From assembly GCF_001426525.1 (NCBI RefSeq), contig NZ_LMEW01000017.1:1-60795 (forward strand): a DNA stretch of 60,795 nucleotides, in the 5' to 3' direction. The DNA is from Massilia sp. Root133 (GTDB lineage Bacteria > Pseudomonadota > Gammaproteobacteria > Burkholderiales > Burkholderiaceae_D). The notes below the pieces were generated by a model. It was not told the DNA's origin and ran no database searches. It saw only the letters and a program-made list of their open reading frames with translations. This document shows positions 1 to 11,200 of the stretch, piece by piece (within the stretch, counting starts at the first letter, position 1; the number at the start of each line of letters is the position of its first letter). The position numbers and the translations under genes are program-made.

Positions 1-54
1 GTCCAAGTATTGCTGAACTACAGAGAGCTTGAACCGCTCATCGTACTTCGTCAT
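1..54 (-). CDS. IS3-family transposase OrfA, N-terminal fragment (runs off window)
   Basis: Reading leftward from an ATG at 54, the first 18 codons give MTKYDERFKLSVVQQYLD. This matches the usual opening of OrfA, the helix-turn-helix DNA-binding subunit of IS3-family (IS150-like) transposases. The rest of the gene, and the OrfB integrase reached by frameshifting in this family, would lie left of the window. The fragment sits just inside a terminal inverted repeat at about 76-99, which supports the call. Whether the element is intact cannot be seen. Confidence 0.8.
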   Translation of the reverse strand, partial: MTKYDERFKLSVVQQYLD

Positions 55-90
55 GAAAAAACCCCAAAAGTTGGTGTCCAACTTTTGGGG
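55..90 (-). terminator. Hairpin terminator inside the IS end
   Basis: CCCCAAAAGTTGG (62-74) and CCAACTTTTGGGG (78-90) form a perfect 13-bp stem with a 3-nt loop. A run of T follows on the minus strand (61-55). It has the form of an intrinsic terminator. It sits between purL and the OrfA start, so it could both end purL transcripts and shield the transposase from read-through. Confidence 0.7.
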
Positions 91-131
91 TTCAGTTCAA
101 GGCAGCGCTTTTTTCATGGAACCGACCGCGA

Positions 132-3100
132 TCAGCCCACCCACTTCCGCGCATTCTGGAACATGCGCGCCCACGGCGAGTCCTCGCCCCAGCCGTCCGG
201 ATGCCACGACATCGTGACGGTACGCGCCACGCGCTCGGCGTGCGGCATCATCACGGTGAAGCGGCCGTCCGGCGTCGTGACGGCGGTCAGGCCTTCCGGC
301 GAGCCGTTCGGGTTGAACGGATAGGCCTCGGTGGCGGCGCCGCGGTTGTCGATGTAGCGCAGCGCCTTCACGACCTGCGCGATGTCGCCGGTCTGCGAGA
401 AGTCCGCGAAACCTTCGCCGTGCGCGATCGCCAGCGGCGCGTGCGTGCCCGCGAGATCCTGGAAGAAGATCGACGGCGAGTCCATCACCTCGACCATGCC
501 GAAGCGCGCCTCGAACTGTTCCGACTTGTTGCGGGTGAACTTCGGCCATGCCTCGGCGCCCGGGATGATCGATTTCAGGTTGCTCATCATCTGGCAGCCG
601 TTGCAGACGCCCAGGCCGAACGTGTCGCCGCGGCCGAAGAATTGCGCGAACGCCGCCTTCAGTTCCGGGTTGAACAGGATCGTCTTGGCCCAGCCTTCGC
701 CGGCGCCCAGCACGTCGCCGTACGAGAAACCGCCGACGGCGATCAGGCCCTTGAAATCGTCCAGCTTCGCGCGGCCGGCGATCAGGTCGCTCATGTGCAC
801 GTCGACGGCCTTGAAGCCCGCCTGGTGCATCGCCCATGCCGTCTCGATATGCGAGTTGACACCCTGCTCGCGCAGGATCGCGACGGTCGGACGGGCACCG
901 GTCGCAATGAACGGCGCGGCGATGTTCACGTTCGTGTCATGCACGAGCTTCGGGGTGAAGCCCGGATCCTGCTCGTCCAGCAGGCGCTCGTATTCCTGGT
1001 CCGCACACGCAGGGTTGTCGCGCAGGCGCGCGATGCGCCAGCTCGTCTCGCTCCACAGGCGGTGCAGTTCGCTGCGGCGCTTGTTGTAGATGACCTTCGT
1101 GTCGCGCGTGAATTCCACGACGCCGCGGTCGTTCACTTTACCGATGATGTGGCTGCAGGCGCCCAGCTCGAACGCGCGCAGCACGTTCATGACGTCCGAT
1201 TTCTCGGCGGTCTTGACCTGCACGACGGCGCCCAGCTCTTCGCTGAACAGCGCGCGCAGCGTGAGGTCGTTGCGGCGCTCGCCCACTTGCGCCGCCCAGT
1301 TCTTGGCGTCGCCGTGGTCGGACGCGTGCTCGCCTTCCATCGTCAGGATGTCCAGGTTCACCGAGATGCCGGCGCGGCCCGCGAAGGCCATCTCGCACAG
1401 CGTGGCGTACAGGCCGCCGTCCGAACGGTCATGGTAGGCGAGCAGCTTGCCGTCGTTGTTCAGTTGCTGGATCGCCGCGAAGAAGGCTTTCAGGTCGGCC
1501 GGGTTGTCGACGTCCGGCGTGTCGTTGCCCAGCTGCTGCGTCACCTGCGCCAGCGCGGAGGCGCCGAGGCGGTTCTTGCCGCGGCCCAGGTCGATGAGGA
1601 TCAGCGACGTGTCGCCCAGGTCCGTGCGCAGTTGCGGCGTCAGGGTTTTACGGACGTCGGTGACGGGCGCGAAGCTCGACACGATCAGCGACACCGGCGA
1701 GACGACGGCCTTGTTCTCGCCGTCTTCATTCCACGTCGTCCGCATCGACAGGGAGTCCTTGCCGACCGGGATCGAGACGCCCAGCGCCGGGCACAGCTCC
1801 ATGCCGACGGCTTTCACGGTGTCGAACAGCGCGGCGTCCTGGCCCGGCTGGCCGCATGCGGCCATCCAGTTCGCGGACAGCTTGATCGCGGCGATGTCGG
1901 CGATCGGCGCGGCGGCGATATTCGTGATCGCCTCGCCGACGGCCATGCGGCCCGACGCGGCCGCGTCGATGACGGCGACCGGCGTACGTTCGCCCATCGC
2001 CATCGCTTCGCCCTTGTAGCCTTCGAAGCTCAGCGTGGTGACGGCGCAGTCGGCCACCGGCACCTGCCACGGGCCGACCATCTGGTCGCGCACGCTCATG
2101 CCGCCGACGGTCCTGTCGCCGATCGTGATCAGGAACGATTTGTCGGCGACGGTCGGCAGCAGCAGCACGCGGCGCGCCACTTCTTCCAGGTCCAGGCCCG
2201 TGACGTCGACCGGCTTGAACTGGTCTTTCACGTGCTCGACGTTGCGGTGCATCTTCGGCGGCTTGCCCAGCAGGACGTCCATCGGCATGTCGACCGGCGA
2301 TGTGTTCGTGATCGGATCGATCAGGCGCAGCTGGCGCTCTTCGGTGGCAACACCGACCGCGGCGAACGGGCAGCGCTCGCGTTCGCAGATGGCGGCGAAG
2401 CGCGGCAGGTCGTCCGGCGCGATGGCCAGCACGTAGCGCTCCTGCGATTCGTTGCTCCAGATTTCCTTCGGCGACATGCCGCTTTCTTCCAGCGGCACCT
2501 TGCGCAGGTCGAACGTGGCGCCGCGCCTGGCGTCGTTCGTGATTTCCGGGAAGGCGTTCGAGATGCCGCCCGCGCCCACGTCGTGAATCGAGATGATCGG
2601 GTTCTCGGCGCCCAGCTGCCAGCAGCTGTTGATGACTTCCTGCGCGCGGCGCTCCATCTCCGGGTTGCCGCGCTGGACCGAGTCGAAGTCCAGGTCGGCC
2701 GTGTTGGTGCCCGTCGCCATCGACGACGCGGCCGCGCCGGCCATGCCGATGCGCATGCCCGGACCGCCCAGCTGCAGCAGCAGGCTGCCGACCGGGATGT
2801 CGTTCTTGTGCGTGTGTGCGTCCGAGATGTTGCCGATGCCGCCCGCGATCATGATCGGCTTGTGGTAGCCGAACACGGTATTGCCGTTGATGGCGGTCGG
2901 GCCGACGTTCTGTTCGTAGACGCGGAAATAGCCGCCGAGGTTAGGCCGGCCGAATTCGTTGTTGAAGGCGGCGCCGCCCAGCGGGCCGTCGACCATGATC
3001 TGCAGCGGCGACGCGATGCGTTCCGGCTTGCCGTACACCGTAGCGCTGCCCGTCTTGTCGGCCGAGTTCACGTTGGCCGCGTTTTCCCACGGCTGCACGG

Positions 3101-4172
3101 CGTCCGGCAGGTACAGGTTCGACACCGTGAAGCCGGTCAGGCCGGCCTTCGGCTTGGCGCCGCGGCCCGTCGCACCCTCGTCGCGGATCTCGCCGCCGGC
3201 GCCGGTGGAGGCGCCCGGGAACGGGGAAATCGCGGTCGGGTGGTTGTGCGTCTCGACCTTCATCAGCGTGTGCGTCAGCTGCGTGACCGGCGCGTATTCC
3301 TGGCTGCCGGCCTGCGGATAGAAGCGCAGCGCCTCCGCGCCTTCCATGATCGCCGAGTTGTCGCTGTACGCGACGATCGTGCCCTTCGGCTGCAGCTGGT
3401 GCGTATTCTTGATCATCTGGAACAGGGATTTGTCCTGTTTCGCGCCGTCGATGGTCCACTCGGCGTTGAAGATCTTGTGGCGGCAGTGCTCCGAGTTCGC
3501 CTGCGCGAACATCATCAGCTCGACGTCCGTCGGGTTGCGCTGGACGCGGGCGAAGGCCTCGAACAAATAGTCGATCTCGTCCTCGGCCAGGGCGAGACCC
3601 ATCGTGGCGTTCGCTTCGACGAGGGCGTCGCGGCCGCGGCCCAGCACGTCGATCTGGTCCAGCGGGCGGCTTTCCAGCTCCGTGAACAGGGCCTGCGCCT
3701 GGTCGGCACTGCGCAGCACCGTTTCCGTCATGCGGTCGTGCAGCAGCGCGGCGACGGCCTGGATCTCGTCGTCGGCCAGCTTCTTAGGCGCGCCGAAGCC
3801 GGTGCCGAGGATGCCGCCCTTCAGGACGACCTTGAACGCGACGCCGCGCTCGACGCGGTGGATGTGGGCCATGCCGCAGTTATGGGCGATGTCGGTCGCT
3901 TTCGACGCCCACGGCGAGATGGTGCCCAGGCGCGGGATCACGAAGAACTCCTCGGTGACGCCCTCGTACTGCGTTTCCGGCACGGGCTCCCCATAGGTGA
4001 GCATGGCCGTCAAGCGCCCGGTGTCCTCCGTGGACAGGGGGGCGCTTGCGTCGATGAAGTGGTAGTAGCGCGCCGACACGTCGGCAATCGTCGGGGCGAC
4101 GGCTTGCAGTTGCGTGAGAAGGCGTTGGCTACGGAAGGCAGAGAGGGCGTTGGAACCCGGCAGAATCAACAT
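132..4172 (-). CDS. purL: Phosphoribosylformylglycinamidine synthase
   Basis: Cytosolic purine biosynthesis enzyme that converts FGAR, glutamine and ATP into FGAM. It is the large single-chain form (1346 residues) usual in gammaproteobacteria and betaproteobacteria. An N-terminal PurS-like region and linker are followed by two AIR-synthase-like halves (for example [16 protein letters not shown] and GIGNISDAH) and a C-terminal glutamine amidotransferase domain. The amidotransferase nucleophile is visible in GVCNGCQMM, at about Cys1190. The gene stands alone, ends just before an IS3 element and is transcribed away from a divergent receiver/TPR gene. Confidence 0.97.
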   Translation of the reverse strand: MLILPGSNALSAFRSQRLLTQLQAVAPTIADVSARYYHFIDASAPLSTEDTGRLTAMLTYGEPVPETQYEGVTEEFFVIPRLGTISPWASKATDIAHNCGMAHIHRVERGVAFKVVLKGGILGTGFGAPKKLADDEIQAVAALLHDRMTETVLRSADQAQALFTELESRPLDQIDVLGRGRDALVEANATMGLALAEDEIDYLFEAFARVQRNPTDVELMMFAQANSEHCRHKIFNAEWTIDGAKQDKSLFQMIKNTHQLQPKGTIVAYSDNSAIMEGAEALRFYPQAGSQEYAPVTQLTHTLMKVETHNHPTAISPFPGASTGAGGEIRDEGATGRGAKPKAGLTGFTVSNLYLPDAVQPWENAANVNSADKTGSATVYGKPERIASPLQIMVDGPLGGAAFNNEFGRPNLGGYFRVYEQNVGPTAINGNTVFGYHKPIMIAGGIGNISDAHTHKNDIPVGSLLLQLGGPGMRIGMAGAAASSMATGTNTADLDFDSVQRGNPEMERRAQEVINSCWQLGAENPIISIHDVGAGGISNAFPEITNDARRGATFDLRKVPLEESGMSPKEIWSNESQERYVLAIAPDDLPRFAAICERERCPFAAVGVATEERQLRLIDPITNTSPVDMPMDVLLGKPPKMHRNVEHVKDQFKPVDVTGLDLEEVARRVLLLPTVADKSFLITIGDRTVGGMSVRDQMVGPWQVPVADCAVTTLSFEGYKGEAMAMGERTPVAVIDAAASGRMAVGEAITNIAAAPIADIAAIKLSANWMAACGQPGQDAALFDTVKAVGMELCPALGVSIPVGKDSLSMRTTWNEDGENKAVVSPVSLIVSSFAPVTDVRKTLTPQLRTDLGDTSLILIDLGRGKNRLGASALAQVTQQLGNDTPDVDNPADLKAFFAAIQQLNNDGKLLAYHDRSDGGLYATLCEMAFAGRAGISVNLDILTMEGEHASDHGDAKNWAAQVGERRNDLTLRALFSEELGAVVQVKTAEKSDVMNVLRAFELGACSHIIGKVNDRGVVEFTRDTKVIYNKRRSELHRLWSETSWRIARLRDNPACADQEYERLLDEQDPGFTPKLVHDTNVNIAAPFIATGARPTVAILREQGVNSHIETAWAMHQAGFKAVDVHMSDLIAGRAKLDDFKGLIAVGGFSYGDVLGAGEGWAKTILFNPELKAAFAQFFGRGDTFGLGVCNGCQMMSNLKSIIPGAEAWPKFTRNKSEQFEARFGMVEVMDSPSIFFQDLAGTHAPLAIAHGEGFADFSQTGDIAQVVKALRYIDNRGAATEAYPFNPNGSPEGLTAVTTPDGRFTVMMPHAERVARTVTMSWHPDGWGEDSPWARMFQNARKWVG

Positions 4173-4222
4173 GGCTTGGAAGTCGGTTGATGCAGCGTGG
4201 CTGCGGGTGAAAGAAGCCCGGT

Positions 4223-4228
4223 ATTATA
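4223..4228 (-). promoter_or_regulatory. Probable -10 box of purL
   Basis: A perfect TATAAT on the minus strand lies about 50 bp upstream of the purL start in the 171-bp divergent intergenic region. The hexamer 17 bp upstream of it is a poor -35, so the promoter may rely on an activator or an extended element. No PurR-type operator was recognised. Confidence 0.45.
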
Positions 4229-4280
4229 CAGCGTTGCCCCCTTCCCCGTCTGGCATGAGGCCCGCACCGGAGGCAAAAAG

Positions 4281-4309
4281 TTGCCGACCTTGCAGCTTAG
4301 CGGTATCGT
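4281..4309 (+). promoter_or_regulatory. Candidate sigma-70 promoter for the receiver-TPR gene
   Basis: TTGCCG (4281-4286) and TATCGT (4304-4309) are 17 bp apart, with four of six consensus bases in each box. They lie 34 bp before the ATG at 4344. This is a motif match only. Confidence 0.35.
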
Positions 4310-4343
4310 AGTGTCGAAAAACCCCTGACGGTTTCCGAGACGC

Positions 4344-6035
4344 ATGCCAGAAAACAGCTCATCCAGCCCAGCCGGCACGACGCAGAACGCGCAGATCAGC
4401 AATCAGTTGAATGCGCAACTGAGCGTGCTCATCGTCGACCCGAACCCGGCCCTGCGGGCGAACCTGCAGAACATGCTCAACCAGGCGGGCGTGACGCGCA
4501 TCGAGTCCGCCGTCAACGCGAGCACCGCGATCAAGGCGCTCGGCCGCAAGTCCTTCGACATCGTCCTGTGCGAGTACGACCTCAGCGGCGGAACGGCGAA
4601 CGCCGAAGGCCAGGACGGCCAGCAGCTGCTGGAAGACCTGCGCCACCACCGCCTCATCGCGCCCTGGGCCATCTTCATCATGCTGACGGCGGAAGGCGCG
4701 TACGGCAAGGTGGTCAGCGCGGCCGAGCTCACGCCCACGGACTACATCCTGAAGCCGTTCACGGCGCAGGCGCTGCACCAGCGCATCCAGAAGGCCGTCG
4801 CCCGCCGCGCCGCCCTGCTCCCCGTGTACCAGCTGATCGCACAGGCGCGCCCGCGCGAAGCGATCGACGCCGCCATCGAATCGGCCCGCACGCGCCCGCA
4901 CTACGCCCTCGATTTCGCGCGGCTGCGCGCGGAACTGCACGTGTCGCTGAAGGAGCACGAGCTGGCCGAAACCGTCTACCGCGACGTGCTGGCCGAAAAG
5001 CCGGTGGGCTGGGCACGGCTCGGGCTCGCGCGCGCCATCGCCGCCCAGGGCCGCATGGACGAAGCGATCCCTCTGCTGGAACACATCGTGGCCGAGAACC
5101 CGCGCCTGATGGCCGCCTACGACCTGCTCGCGCGCTGCCAGCAGGAGCGCGGCGAGGCGGCACTCGCCAAGAAGACGCTGGAGGACGCCGTCGCCATCTC
5201 GCCGTACGTCGTGCGGCGCCTGCGCCGGCTGGGCGAGGTGGCGCTGGAAGCGGGCGACGCGGACGGCGCCGAGAAATCGTTCCGGCAAGTCGTGACGCGT
5301 TCCCGTTATTCCGAATTCCGCAACCCCGAAGACCACGTGAACCTCGTCCGGGCGCTCGTCGGCAAGGGCGATCCGGCCGGCGCGTCGACCGTGATCCGCG
5401 ACCTCGAACGCTCGCTGCGCGGCACGCCGGCGGCCGATGCGTGCAAGGCGATCTCGGTGGCGCTGCTGCACGACCTGGCCGGCAACGGCGCGGCGGCCGT
5501 CAAGGAGCTCAAGCTCGCGGTAGACGCCGTGCGCGCGGGCGGCGCGCTGTCGCCCACTATGCGCGTGGGCCTCGCGCAAACCTGCCTCGCGCACCGCATG
5601 GACGACGAGGCGTCGGAAGTGATGCTCGGCGCGCTGAACGGCGGCGACGACGCGCTGTCCGCGCAGCAGGCGCTGAACGTGTTCGTGCGCGCGGGCCGGC
5701 CCGACCTGGCGGACGGCATGGGCAAGCAGTTGCGCGCCCAGGCCCAGATCCTGCTGGGCGTCGCGGACGAGAAGCGCAACATGGGGGACGTGCGCGGCGC
5801 CGTCCAGACCCTGCTGGAAGCGCTGCACATGGCGCCGAACAACCTGCAGGTGATGATCGCCGTCGTCGGCGGCGTCCTCCGCCAGATCATGGAGATGGGC
5901 TGGGACCACCCGCTGGCCGCGCTGTCGGAAGAACAGCTGGAACACATCCGCGCGCTCGATCCCGCGCATCCGCGGCTCGCGGCGCTGGATGCGGAGATGG
6001 AGGCGGCGAAGCGGAAGTACGGTATTTCGACCTGA
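4344..6035 (+). CDS. Pseudo-receiver domain protein with tetratricopeptide repeats
   Basis: A 563-residue protein with a CheY-like receiver domain at about 27-150, followed by TPR-like helical repeats to the end. The receiver keeps Asp32, Thr115 and Lys137 (in LKPFT). However, the phospho-acceptor position reads Glu77 (CEYDL) instead of Asp, and the usual second acidic-pocket residue is Pro33. It therefore probably works without phosphorylation, as a scaffold or signal adaptor. From memory, related Burkholderiales proteins also carry CEY at this site. There is no output DNA-binding domain, no signal peptide and no adjacent histidine kinase. The ATG at 4344 is the only good start before the receiver. 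Its partner is unknown. Confidence 0.85.
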   Translation: MPENSSSSPAGTTQNAQISNQLNAQLSVLIVDPNPALRANLQNMLNQAGVTRIESAVNASTAIKALGRKSFDIVLCEYDLSGGTANAEGQDGQQLLEDLRHHRLIAPWAIFIMLTAEGAYGKVVSAAELTPTDYILKPFTAQALHQRIQKAVARRAALLPVYQLIAQARPREAIDAAIESARTRPHYALDFARLRAELHVSLKEHELAETVYRDVLAEKPVGWARLGLARAIAAQGRMDEAIPLLEHIVAENPRLMAAYDLLARCQQERGEAALAKKTLEDAVAISPYVVRRLRRLGEVALEAGDADGAEKSFRQVVTRSRYSEFRNPEDHVNLVRALVGKGDPAGASTVIRDLERSLRGTPAADACKAISVALLHDLAGNGAAAVKELKLAVDAVRAGGALSPTMRVGLAQTCLAHRMDDEASEVMLGALNGGDDALSAQQALNVFVRAGRPDLADGMGKQLRAQAQILLGVADEKRNMGDVRGAVQTLLEALHMAPNNLQVMIAVVGGVLRQIMEMGWDHPLAALSEEQLEHIRALDPAHPRLAALDAEMEAAKRKYGIST

Positions 6036-6042
6036 TCGCCGA

Positions 6043-8166
6043 TCAGCGCTTGCGGGCGTACAGCGGCGCCTGTCCCGGCAACGGCTTCGTCGGCGGCGGC
6101 AGCGCGCCGTCGACACGGTTGAGCACGACGTCGCGGTAGTACGGCATGCTGAGGCCTGTCTGCGCCGGTCCCGCCAGCAGGCCGGCCATGCCTTTGCCGT
6201 ACATGGCATCGGTCGCCTCCACCACCGGCTTGCCGTCGACGTAGCCGCGGATGCGCGTCCCGCTGAACTGCAGTTTCAACGTATGCCAGCGATCGGCCGC
6301 CACACCGGCCAGCGGCGCCGACGCCAGCACCTTCTCTCCGCCCTCCGCCGCATCGTTCGCCGCCTTGATCAGCGCCTGCTGCTCGGCATCGCCGACGAGC
6401 GCCTTCTTGTCCACCTTGCCGCGCACCACGACGAGCCGCACCTCGCCCGTGCCGTCCAGTTCCAGCAGATAGCCTTTCGGGATCGCGCCGTAGCCGCTGC
6501 CCACGTCGTTGATGCGGCCCATCACGGCGGCCGATTCGCCGCGGCCCACCCTCACGTCCGCGCTGACCTCGTAGTCGGTCCAGCCGTCGTCGCCGAGGAT
6601 CGTGTACGGCTTCCAGTCCGGCGCCCACGAATGCGGCCTCACGGGCACGCCCTGGCGCAGGCAGGTGCGCCGGTCGCCGGGGCACGGCGCCAGCTCGAAC
6701 GCGCCTTCGATGTCGGCGAAGTAGCGCGGCAGATAACCCCATGCGCGCGCATCCCGGTAGTCATCGAAGTTTGCACGGTACGGGAACGGAAAGGCCTGTT
6801 GCGCGGGGACGCCGGCGAATCCGCCCTTTTGCTGGCCGCGCGTGGTCGTCAGCGAATAGATCGCGTCCGGATCGACCGTCAGCGCCACCGCGCCGCCCTC
6901 CGGATGCAGGTCCGCCACGTGCACGAACTGCGCCCGCGCGTCGCTGCGCCACACGGCCACGTCGGCTGTCGACAGGCCGGCGCCGACCGCCACGCGCACC
7001 GTCTGCGGCGCTCTCGCCTGGCGCGTCTCGATGATCACGCTGTAGTCCGCGCCCGGCGATTTCAGCGTCACGTAGCTGCCGCCGTCCTGCAACGCGCCGC
7101 TGCCCTGCGGCACATACGTCCACCCGGCCGCCGTGAACTGGCCGTAGTGCGCATAGGCCCACAGCTGCGGATTCACCTCGTAGTGGCCGCTCCACGGCCA
7201 GTTCGCGCGGATCGCCGCCTCCTTCACGCCCGAATACGGTTCCAGCGTGTACAGGCCCGCGATGCCGTACCAGTTGACGATCTTCGTCACGCCGCTGTCG
7301 ATCCAGTTGCGGTTGAACGCCTGGACGATCCCGAGCGCGCCGTCGAAGCCGGCCACGTAGACGTGCTGCTCGGTATTCCAGATCGGCTTGCCCAGCGCGG
7401 CCGCCGCCTCGCGCACCCAGGTCGGCACGACCGATTCCGGCGCGTTGATGTGGGCGCCGATGATGTCGATCGCGTCGCGCAGGCCCGCGTCCTTCGGCAT
7501 GTCCTTCACGAAGTCGAACTTCGTGTCGTCGGGCCAGTTGTCGAAGCTGTGCAGCTTCACCTTGGAGAATCCGCCGGCGTCGAGGCGGGCGCGCAGCGTC
7601 TTCGCGAAATCGTAGCTGACGCCCTTCTCGTTGCGGCTGCCGATCGCGTCGAGCTCCAGCCCGTACACGTCGCGCAGGCCTTTCAGCCAGCTGACGTAGT
7701 AGTCGGCGCCGTCCGGCGAAAAGAATTCGTGGCTGCCGCCGCTGTCGCCGATCCAGCCCGGGGCGCTCCACGCGGCGGCGTCCAGGGTCAGCGCGGGATT
7801 GCGCCGCTTCGCCTCGCGCAGCACCCACCACGTATAGCCGCGGCCGTAGTCGACGTCGGCGCGCGTATGCCGATGGCTGGGCATGGAGCCCTGCGTGGAA
7901 TTGCCGTCGCCCGGAATCTCGACGATAAGCGCGCTGATCGAGGCGCCGAACTTCGGCTTGTACATCAGGTCGAGGATCTGGCTGCGCTGCGGCTCGGGAT
8001 AATCCTTCAGCAGCACCGACGTCGCCCCGCCGCCGTCGACCACGCCGATGCCGTCGAAGCGGGTGCCGGGCGCCCGTCCGTCCAGCGTGATGGTCTGGAC
8101 GCCGGCAAAGGCAGGCAGCGCCGCGGTCAGCGCCAGGGAAAGCAGGAGGGTTCGTCGCGTAGTCAT
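6043..8166 (-). CDS. Secreted GH59 galactocerebrosidase-like glycosidase
   Basis: A 707-residue exported protein with a clear signal peptide ending near Ala21. The core resembles animal galactosylceramidase (GALC, family GH59): FDGIGVVDGGGATS at 37-50 and SQILDLMYKPKFGAS at about 62-76. The expected acid/base is Glu180 (SRNEKG) and the nucleophile is Glu266 (IWNTEQ). A C-terminal lectin-like beta domain follows, at about 480-690. Family members cleave beta-galactosyl bonds in glycolipids; the bacterial substrate is unknown. The gene starts 44 bp after the 5-oxoprolinase stop on the same strand, so the two may be co-transcribed. It is convergent with the receiver-TPR gene, with a 7-bp gap. Confidence 0.85.
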   Translation of the reverse strand: MTTRRTLLLSLALTAALPAFAGVQTITLDGRAPGTRFDGIGVVDGGGATSVLLKDYPEPQRSQILDLMYKPKFGASISALIVEIPGDGNSTQGSMPSHRHTRADVDYGRGYTWWVLREAKRRNPALTLDAAAWSAPGWIGDSGGSHEFFSPDGADYYVSWLKGLRDVYGLELDAIGSRNEKGVSYDFAKTLRARLDAGGFSKVKLHSFDNWPDDTKFDFVKDMPKDAGLRDAIDIIGAHINAPESVVPTWVREAAAALGKPIWNTEQHVYVAGFDGALGIVQAFNRNWIDSGVTKIVNWYGIAGLYTLEPYSGVKEAAIRANWPWSGHYEVNPQLWAYAHYGQFTAAGWTYVPQGSGALQDGGSYVTLKSPGADYSVIIETRQARAPQTVRVAVGAGLSTADVAVWRSDARAQFVHVADLHPEGGAVALTVDPDAIYSLTTTRGQQKGGFAGVPAQQAFPFPYRANFDDYRDARAWGYLPRYFADIEGAFELAPCPGDRRTCLRQGVPVRPHSWAPDWKPYTILGDDGWTDYEVSADVRVGRGESAAVMGRINDVGSGYGAIPKGYLLELDGTGEVRLVVVRGKVDKKALVGDAEQQALIKAANDAAEGGEKVLASAPLAGVAADRWHTLKLQFSGTRIRGYVDGKPVVEATDAMYGKGMAGLLAGPAQTGLSMPYYRDVVLNRVDGALPPPTKPLPGQAPLYARKR

Positions 8167-8210
8167 GACCGAAGTATGGGCCGCGGCTTACGCAAAGAAC
8201 AATTCCGATT

Positions 8211-11200
8211 TCATATGGGCGTTTTCGAAAATGGCATACCTGCCGCGTCTCCATACGCGCCGCCGCCCGGCGTCTCGATGACGAACACGTCGCCGGCCCC
8301 CATCTCCGCCTTGCCGATGTGCCCCAGTTCCTCGACGCGTCCGTCGGCCCGCTCCACGAGATTGCGACCGCGCGCGCCGGGCGCGCCGCCGGCCATGCCG
8401 AACGGCGCGTGGATGCGGTTGTTGGACAGGATCGCCGCCGTCATCGGTTCGAGGAAGCGGATGCGCCGCACGCCGCCGTTCCCGCCGTGCCAGCGCCCCG
8501 CCCCGCCGGAACCGGCGCGGATCGCATAACTCTCCAGGCGGACGGGAAAACGGAATTCCAGGATCTCCGGGTCCGTCAGCCGGGAGTTCGTCATATTGGT
8601 CTGCACGACGTCCGTGCCGTCGAAGCCCGGCCCCGCGCCGGAGCCGCCGGAGATGGTCTCGTAATACTGGTAGCGCGCATTCCCGAACGTGAAGTTGTTC
8701 ATCGTGCCCTGCGCCGCCGCCATCACGCCGAGCGCGCCGTACAGCGCGTTCGTGATGCACGTCGACGTCTCCACATTGCCCGACACGACGGATGCCGGAT
8801 AGTGCGGGTTCAGCATGGAGCCCGGCGGGATGATCACCTTCAGCGGCTTCAGGCAGCCCGCGTTCAGCGGGATCTCGTCGTCGACCAGCGTGCGGAACAC
8901 GTACAGCACCGCCGCCATGCAGACGGCGGACGGCGCATTGAAATTGTTCGGCAGCTGGCCGGACGTGCCCGTAAAATCGATCTCCGCGCTGCGCGCCGCG
9001 CGGTCGACGCGGATCGTCACTTCGATGCGCGCGCCGTTATCGAGCTCGTTGACGAAGTGCCCGTCCGCCAGCGCCGTGATCACGCGCCGCACGGCTTCCT
9101 CGGCATTGTCCTGCACGTGTCCCATGTAGGCGCGCACGACCTCCAGGCCGTATAAGGCGACCATCTTGCGCAGCTCGTCGACACCCTTCTGGTTCGCCGC
9201 CACCTGGGCCCGCAAGTCGGCCAGGTTCTGGTCCGGATTGCGCGCAGGCCAGCGCGCGCCGGCCAGCAGGGCGTGGGTTTCGGCCTCGCGCAGCACGCCG
9301 TCCGCGCCGTCGACCAGCTTGAAATTGTCGATCAGGACGCCCTCCTCCTCGATGTGCGTGGAGTCGGGCGGCATCGAGCCCGGCGTCGTGCCGCCGATGT
9401 CCGCGTGGTGGCCGCGCGAGCCCACGTAGAACAGGATGTCCTTGTCCGCCGCGTCGAACACGGGAGAAATGACCGTCACGTCGGGCAGGTGCGTGCCGCC
9501 GTTGTACGGGTCGTTCAGCACGTAGACGTCGCCCGCCTTCATCGTCCCCGCGTTCTTGCGCATCACGGCCTTGATGCTCTCCCCCATCGACCCGAGGTGC
9601 ACGGGCATGTGCGGCGCGTTCGCGACGAGGTTGCCGTCCGCGTCGAAGATGGCGCAGCTGAAGTCCAGGCGTTCCTTGATATTGACGGAGTACGCCGTGT
9701 TCTGCAGGCGCAGGCCCATCTGCTCGGCGATGGACATAAAGAGGTTGTTGAAGATCTCCAGCATCACCGGATCGACCGACGTGCCGATCGCGTGGCGCTG
9801 CGGCAGCGCGTGCACGCGGCGCAGCACGAGGTGGTTGTACGCCGTGACCTCGGCGCGCCAGCCCGGCTCCACGATCGTCGTCGCATTCGCTTCCGCGATG
9901 ATGGCCGGGCCGTCGATGACGTCGCCCGGCGCGATGTCCTGGCGGCGGTACACGCCCGTGTCGCGCCACGCGCCGTCGGCATACATCCTTACCGTCTCGA
10001 ACACCGGCGCGGCGCCGCCGCGCCCAACGGCGTCCGCCTGCTGCTCGGGCGGCGCATCGGAGCGCCCCAGCGCTTCCACCGACACGGCTTCCACGACGAG
10101 CGCCTTGCCCGGCATGAGGAAGGAAAAGCGCCGGCGGTACGCCTGCTCGAATTGCGCCTGCAACGCGGCGCGGTCGCCATCCGGCACGACGATGGCGGAA
10201 TCCGTGCCCTCGTAGCGCAGGTGCACGCGCCGTAGCACGTCGATGCGCTCCGGCGCCACGCCCTGCGCCGCGAGGTCGGCGCGCGCCGCCTCGGCCAGCG
10301 TATCCAGCCCGGCCGCCAATGCATCGGGGCCGACGTCGTCCAGCCGCCGCTCGACGGCCCGCTCGCGCATCGCGCTCTGGTCCGCGAGACCCATGCCATA
10401 GGCCGAGAGCACGCCCGCCAGCGAGTGGATGAACACCGTCTTCATGCCCAGCGCGTCCGCGACGAGGCAGGCGTGCTGCCCGCCCGCCCCGCCGAAACTC
10501 GTGAGCGCGTAGTCCGTGACGTCGTGCCCGCGCTGCACGGAGATCTGCTTGATCGCGTTGGCCATATTGCCCACGGCGATGCGGATGAAGCCCTCGGCGA
10601 CGGCTTCGGGCTGCGGCCGCGTCCCGGTCGCGCGTTCGACGTCGGCGGCCATCGCGTCGAAGCCCGCGCGCACGGCATCCGCATCGAGCGGCTGGTCGGC
10701 GCCGGGGCCGAACAGGTGCGGGAAGTGCCGGGGCTGGATCTTGCCCAGCATGACGTTGCAGTCCGTGACGGCCAGCGGTCCGCCGCGCCGGTAGCTCGCG
10801 GGACCGGGATTCGCGCCGGCGCTGTCCGGTCCCACGCGGTAGCGGCTGCCGTCGAAATGCAGGACCGAGCCGCCGCCCGCGGCGACGGTGTGGATGCTCA
10901 TCATGGGCGCGCGCATGCGTACGCCGGCCACCTGCGTCTCGAACACGCGCTCGAATTCGCCCGCATAGTGCGACACGTCGGTCGACGTGCCGCCCATGTC
11001 GAAGCCGATGATGCGCTCGAAGCCGGCCAGGCGGCTCGCGCGCACCATGCCGACGATGCCGCCGGCGGGGCCGGACAGGATGCTGTCCTTGCCCTGGAAC
11101 GCGCGCGCATCCGCCAGGCCGCCGCTGGACTGCATGAATTGCAGGTTCACGCCCGGCAGCTCGGACGCCACCTGGTCCACGTAGCGGCGCAGGATCGGCG

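Larger units (their letters stand above)
1..99 (-). mobile_element. 5' end of an IS3-family insertion sequence
   Basis: On the minus strand, positions 99-76 begin TGAACTGAACCCCAAAAG and end GTTGGAC, a typical IS3/IS150-group terminal inverted repeat. An inner copy of part of this repeat (62-74) makes a hairpin, and the OrfA start codon follows at 54. The element therefore extends beyond the left edge. It is oriented with its transposase in the same direction as purL and starts 32 bp after the purL stop codon. The target-site duplication cannot be checked because only one end is present. Confidence 0.75.

Noticed and set aside
201..4190. 1329-codon open frame on the plus strand opposite purL
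   Set aside because: It is an arginine- and alanine-rich mirror of purL, typical of high-GC antisense frames, while purL has full family motifs.
5989..8529. 846-codon plus-strand frame opposite the GH59 gene
   Set aside because: No signal peptide or domain is seen, the composition is that of an antisense shadow, and it runs past both ends of the real gene.
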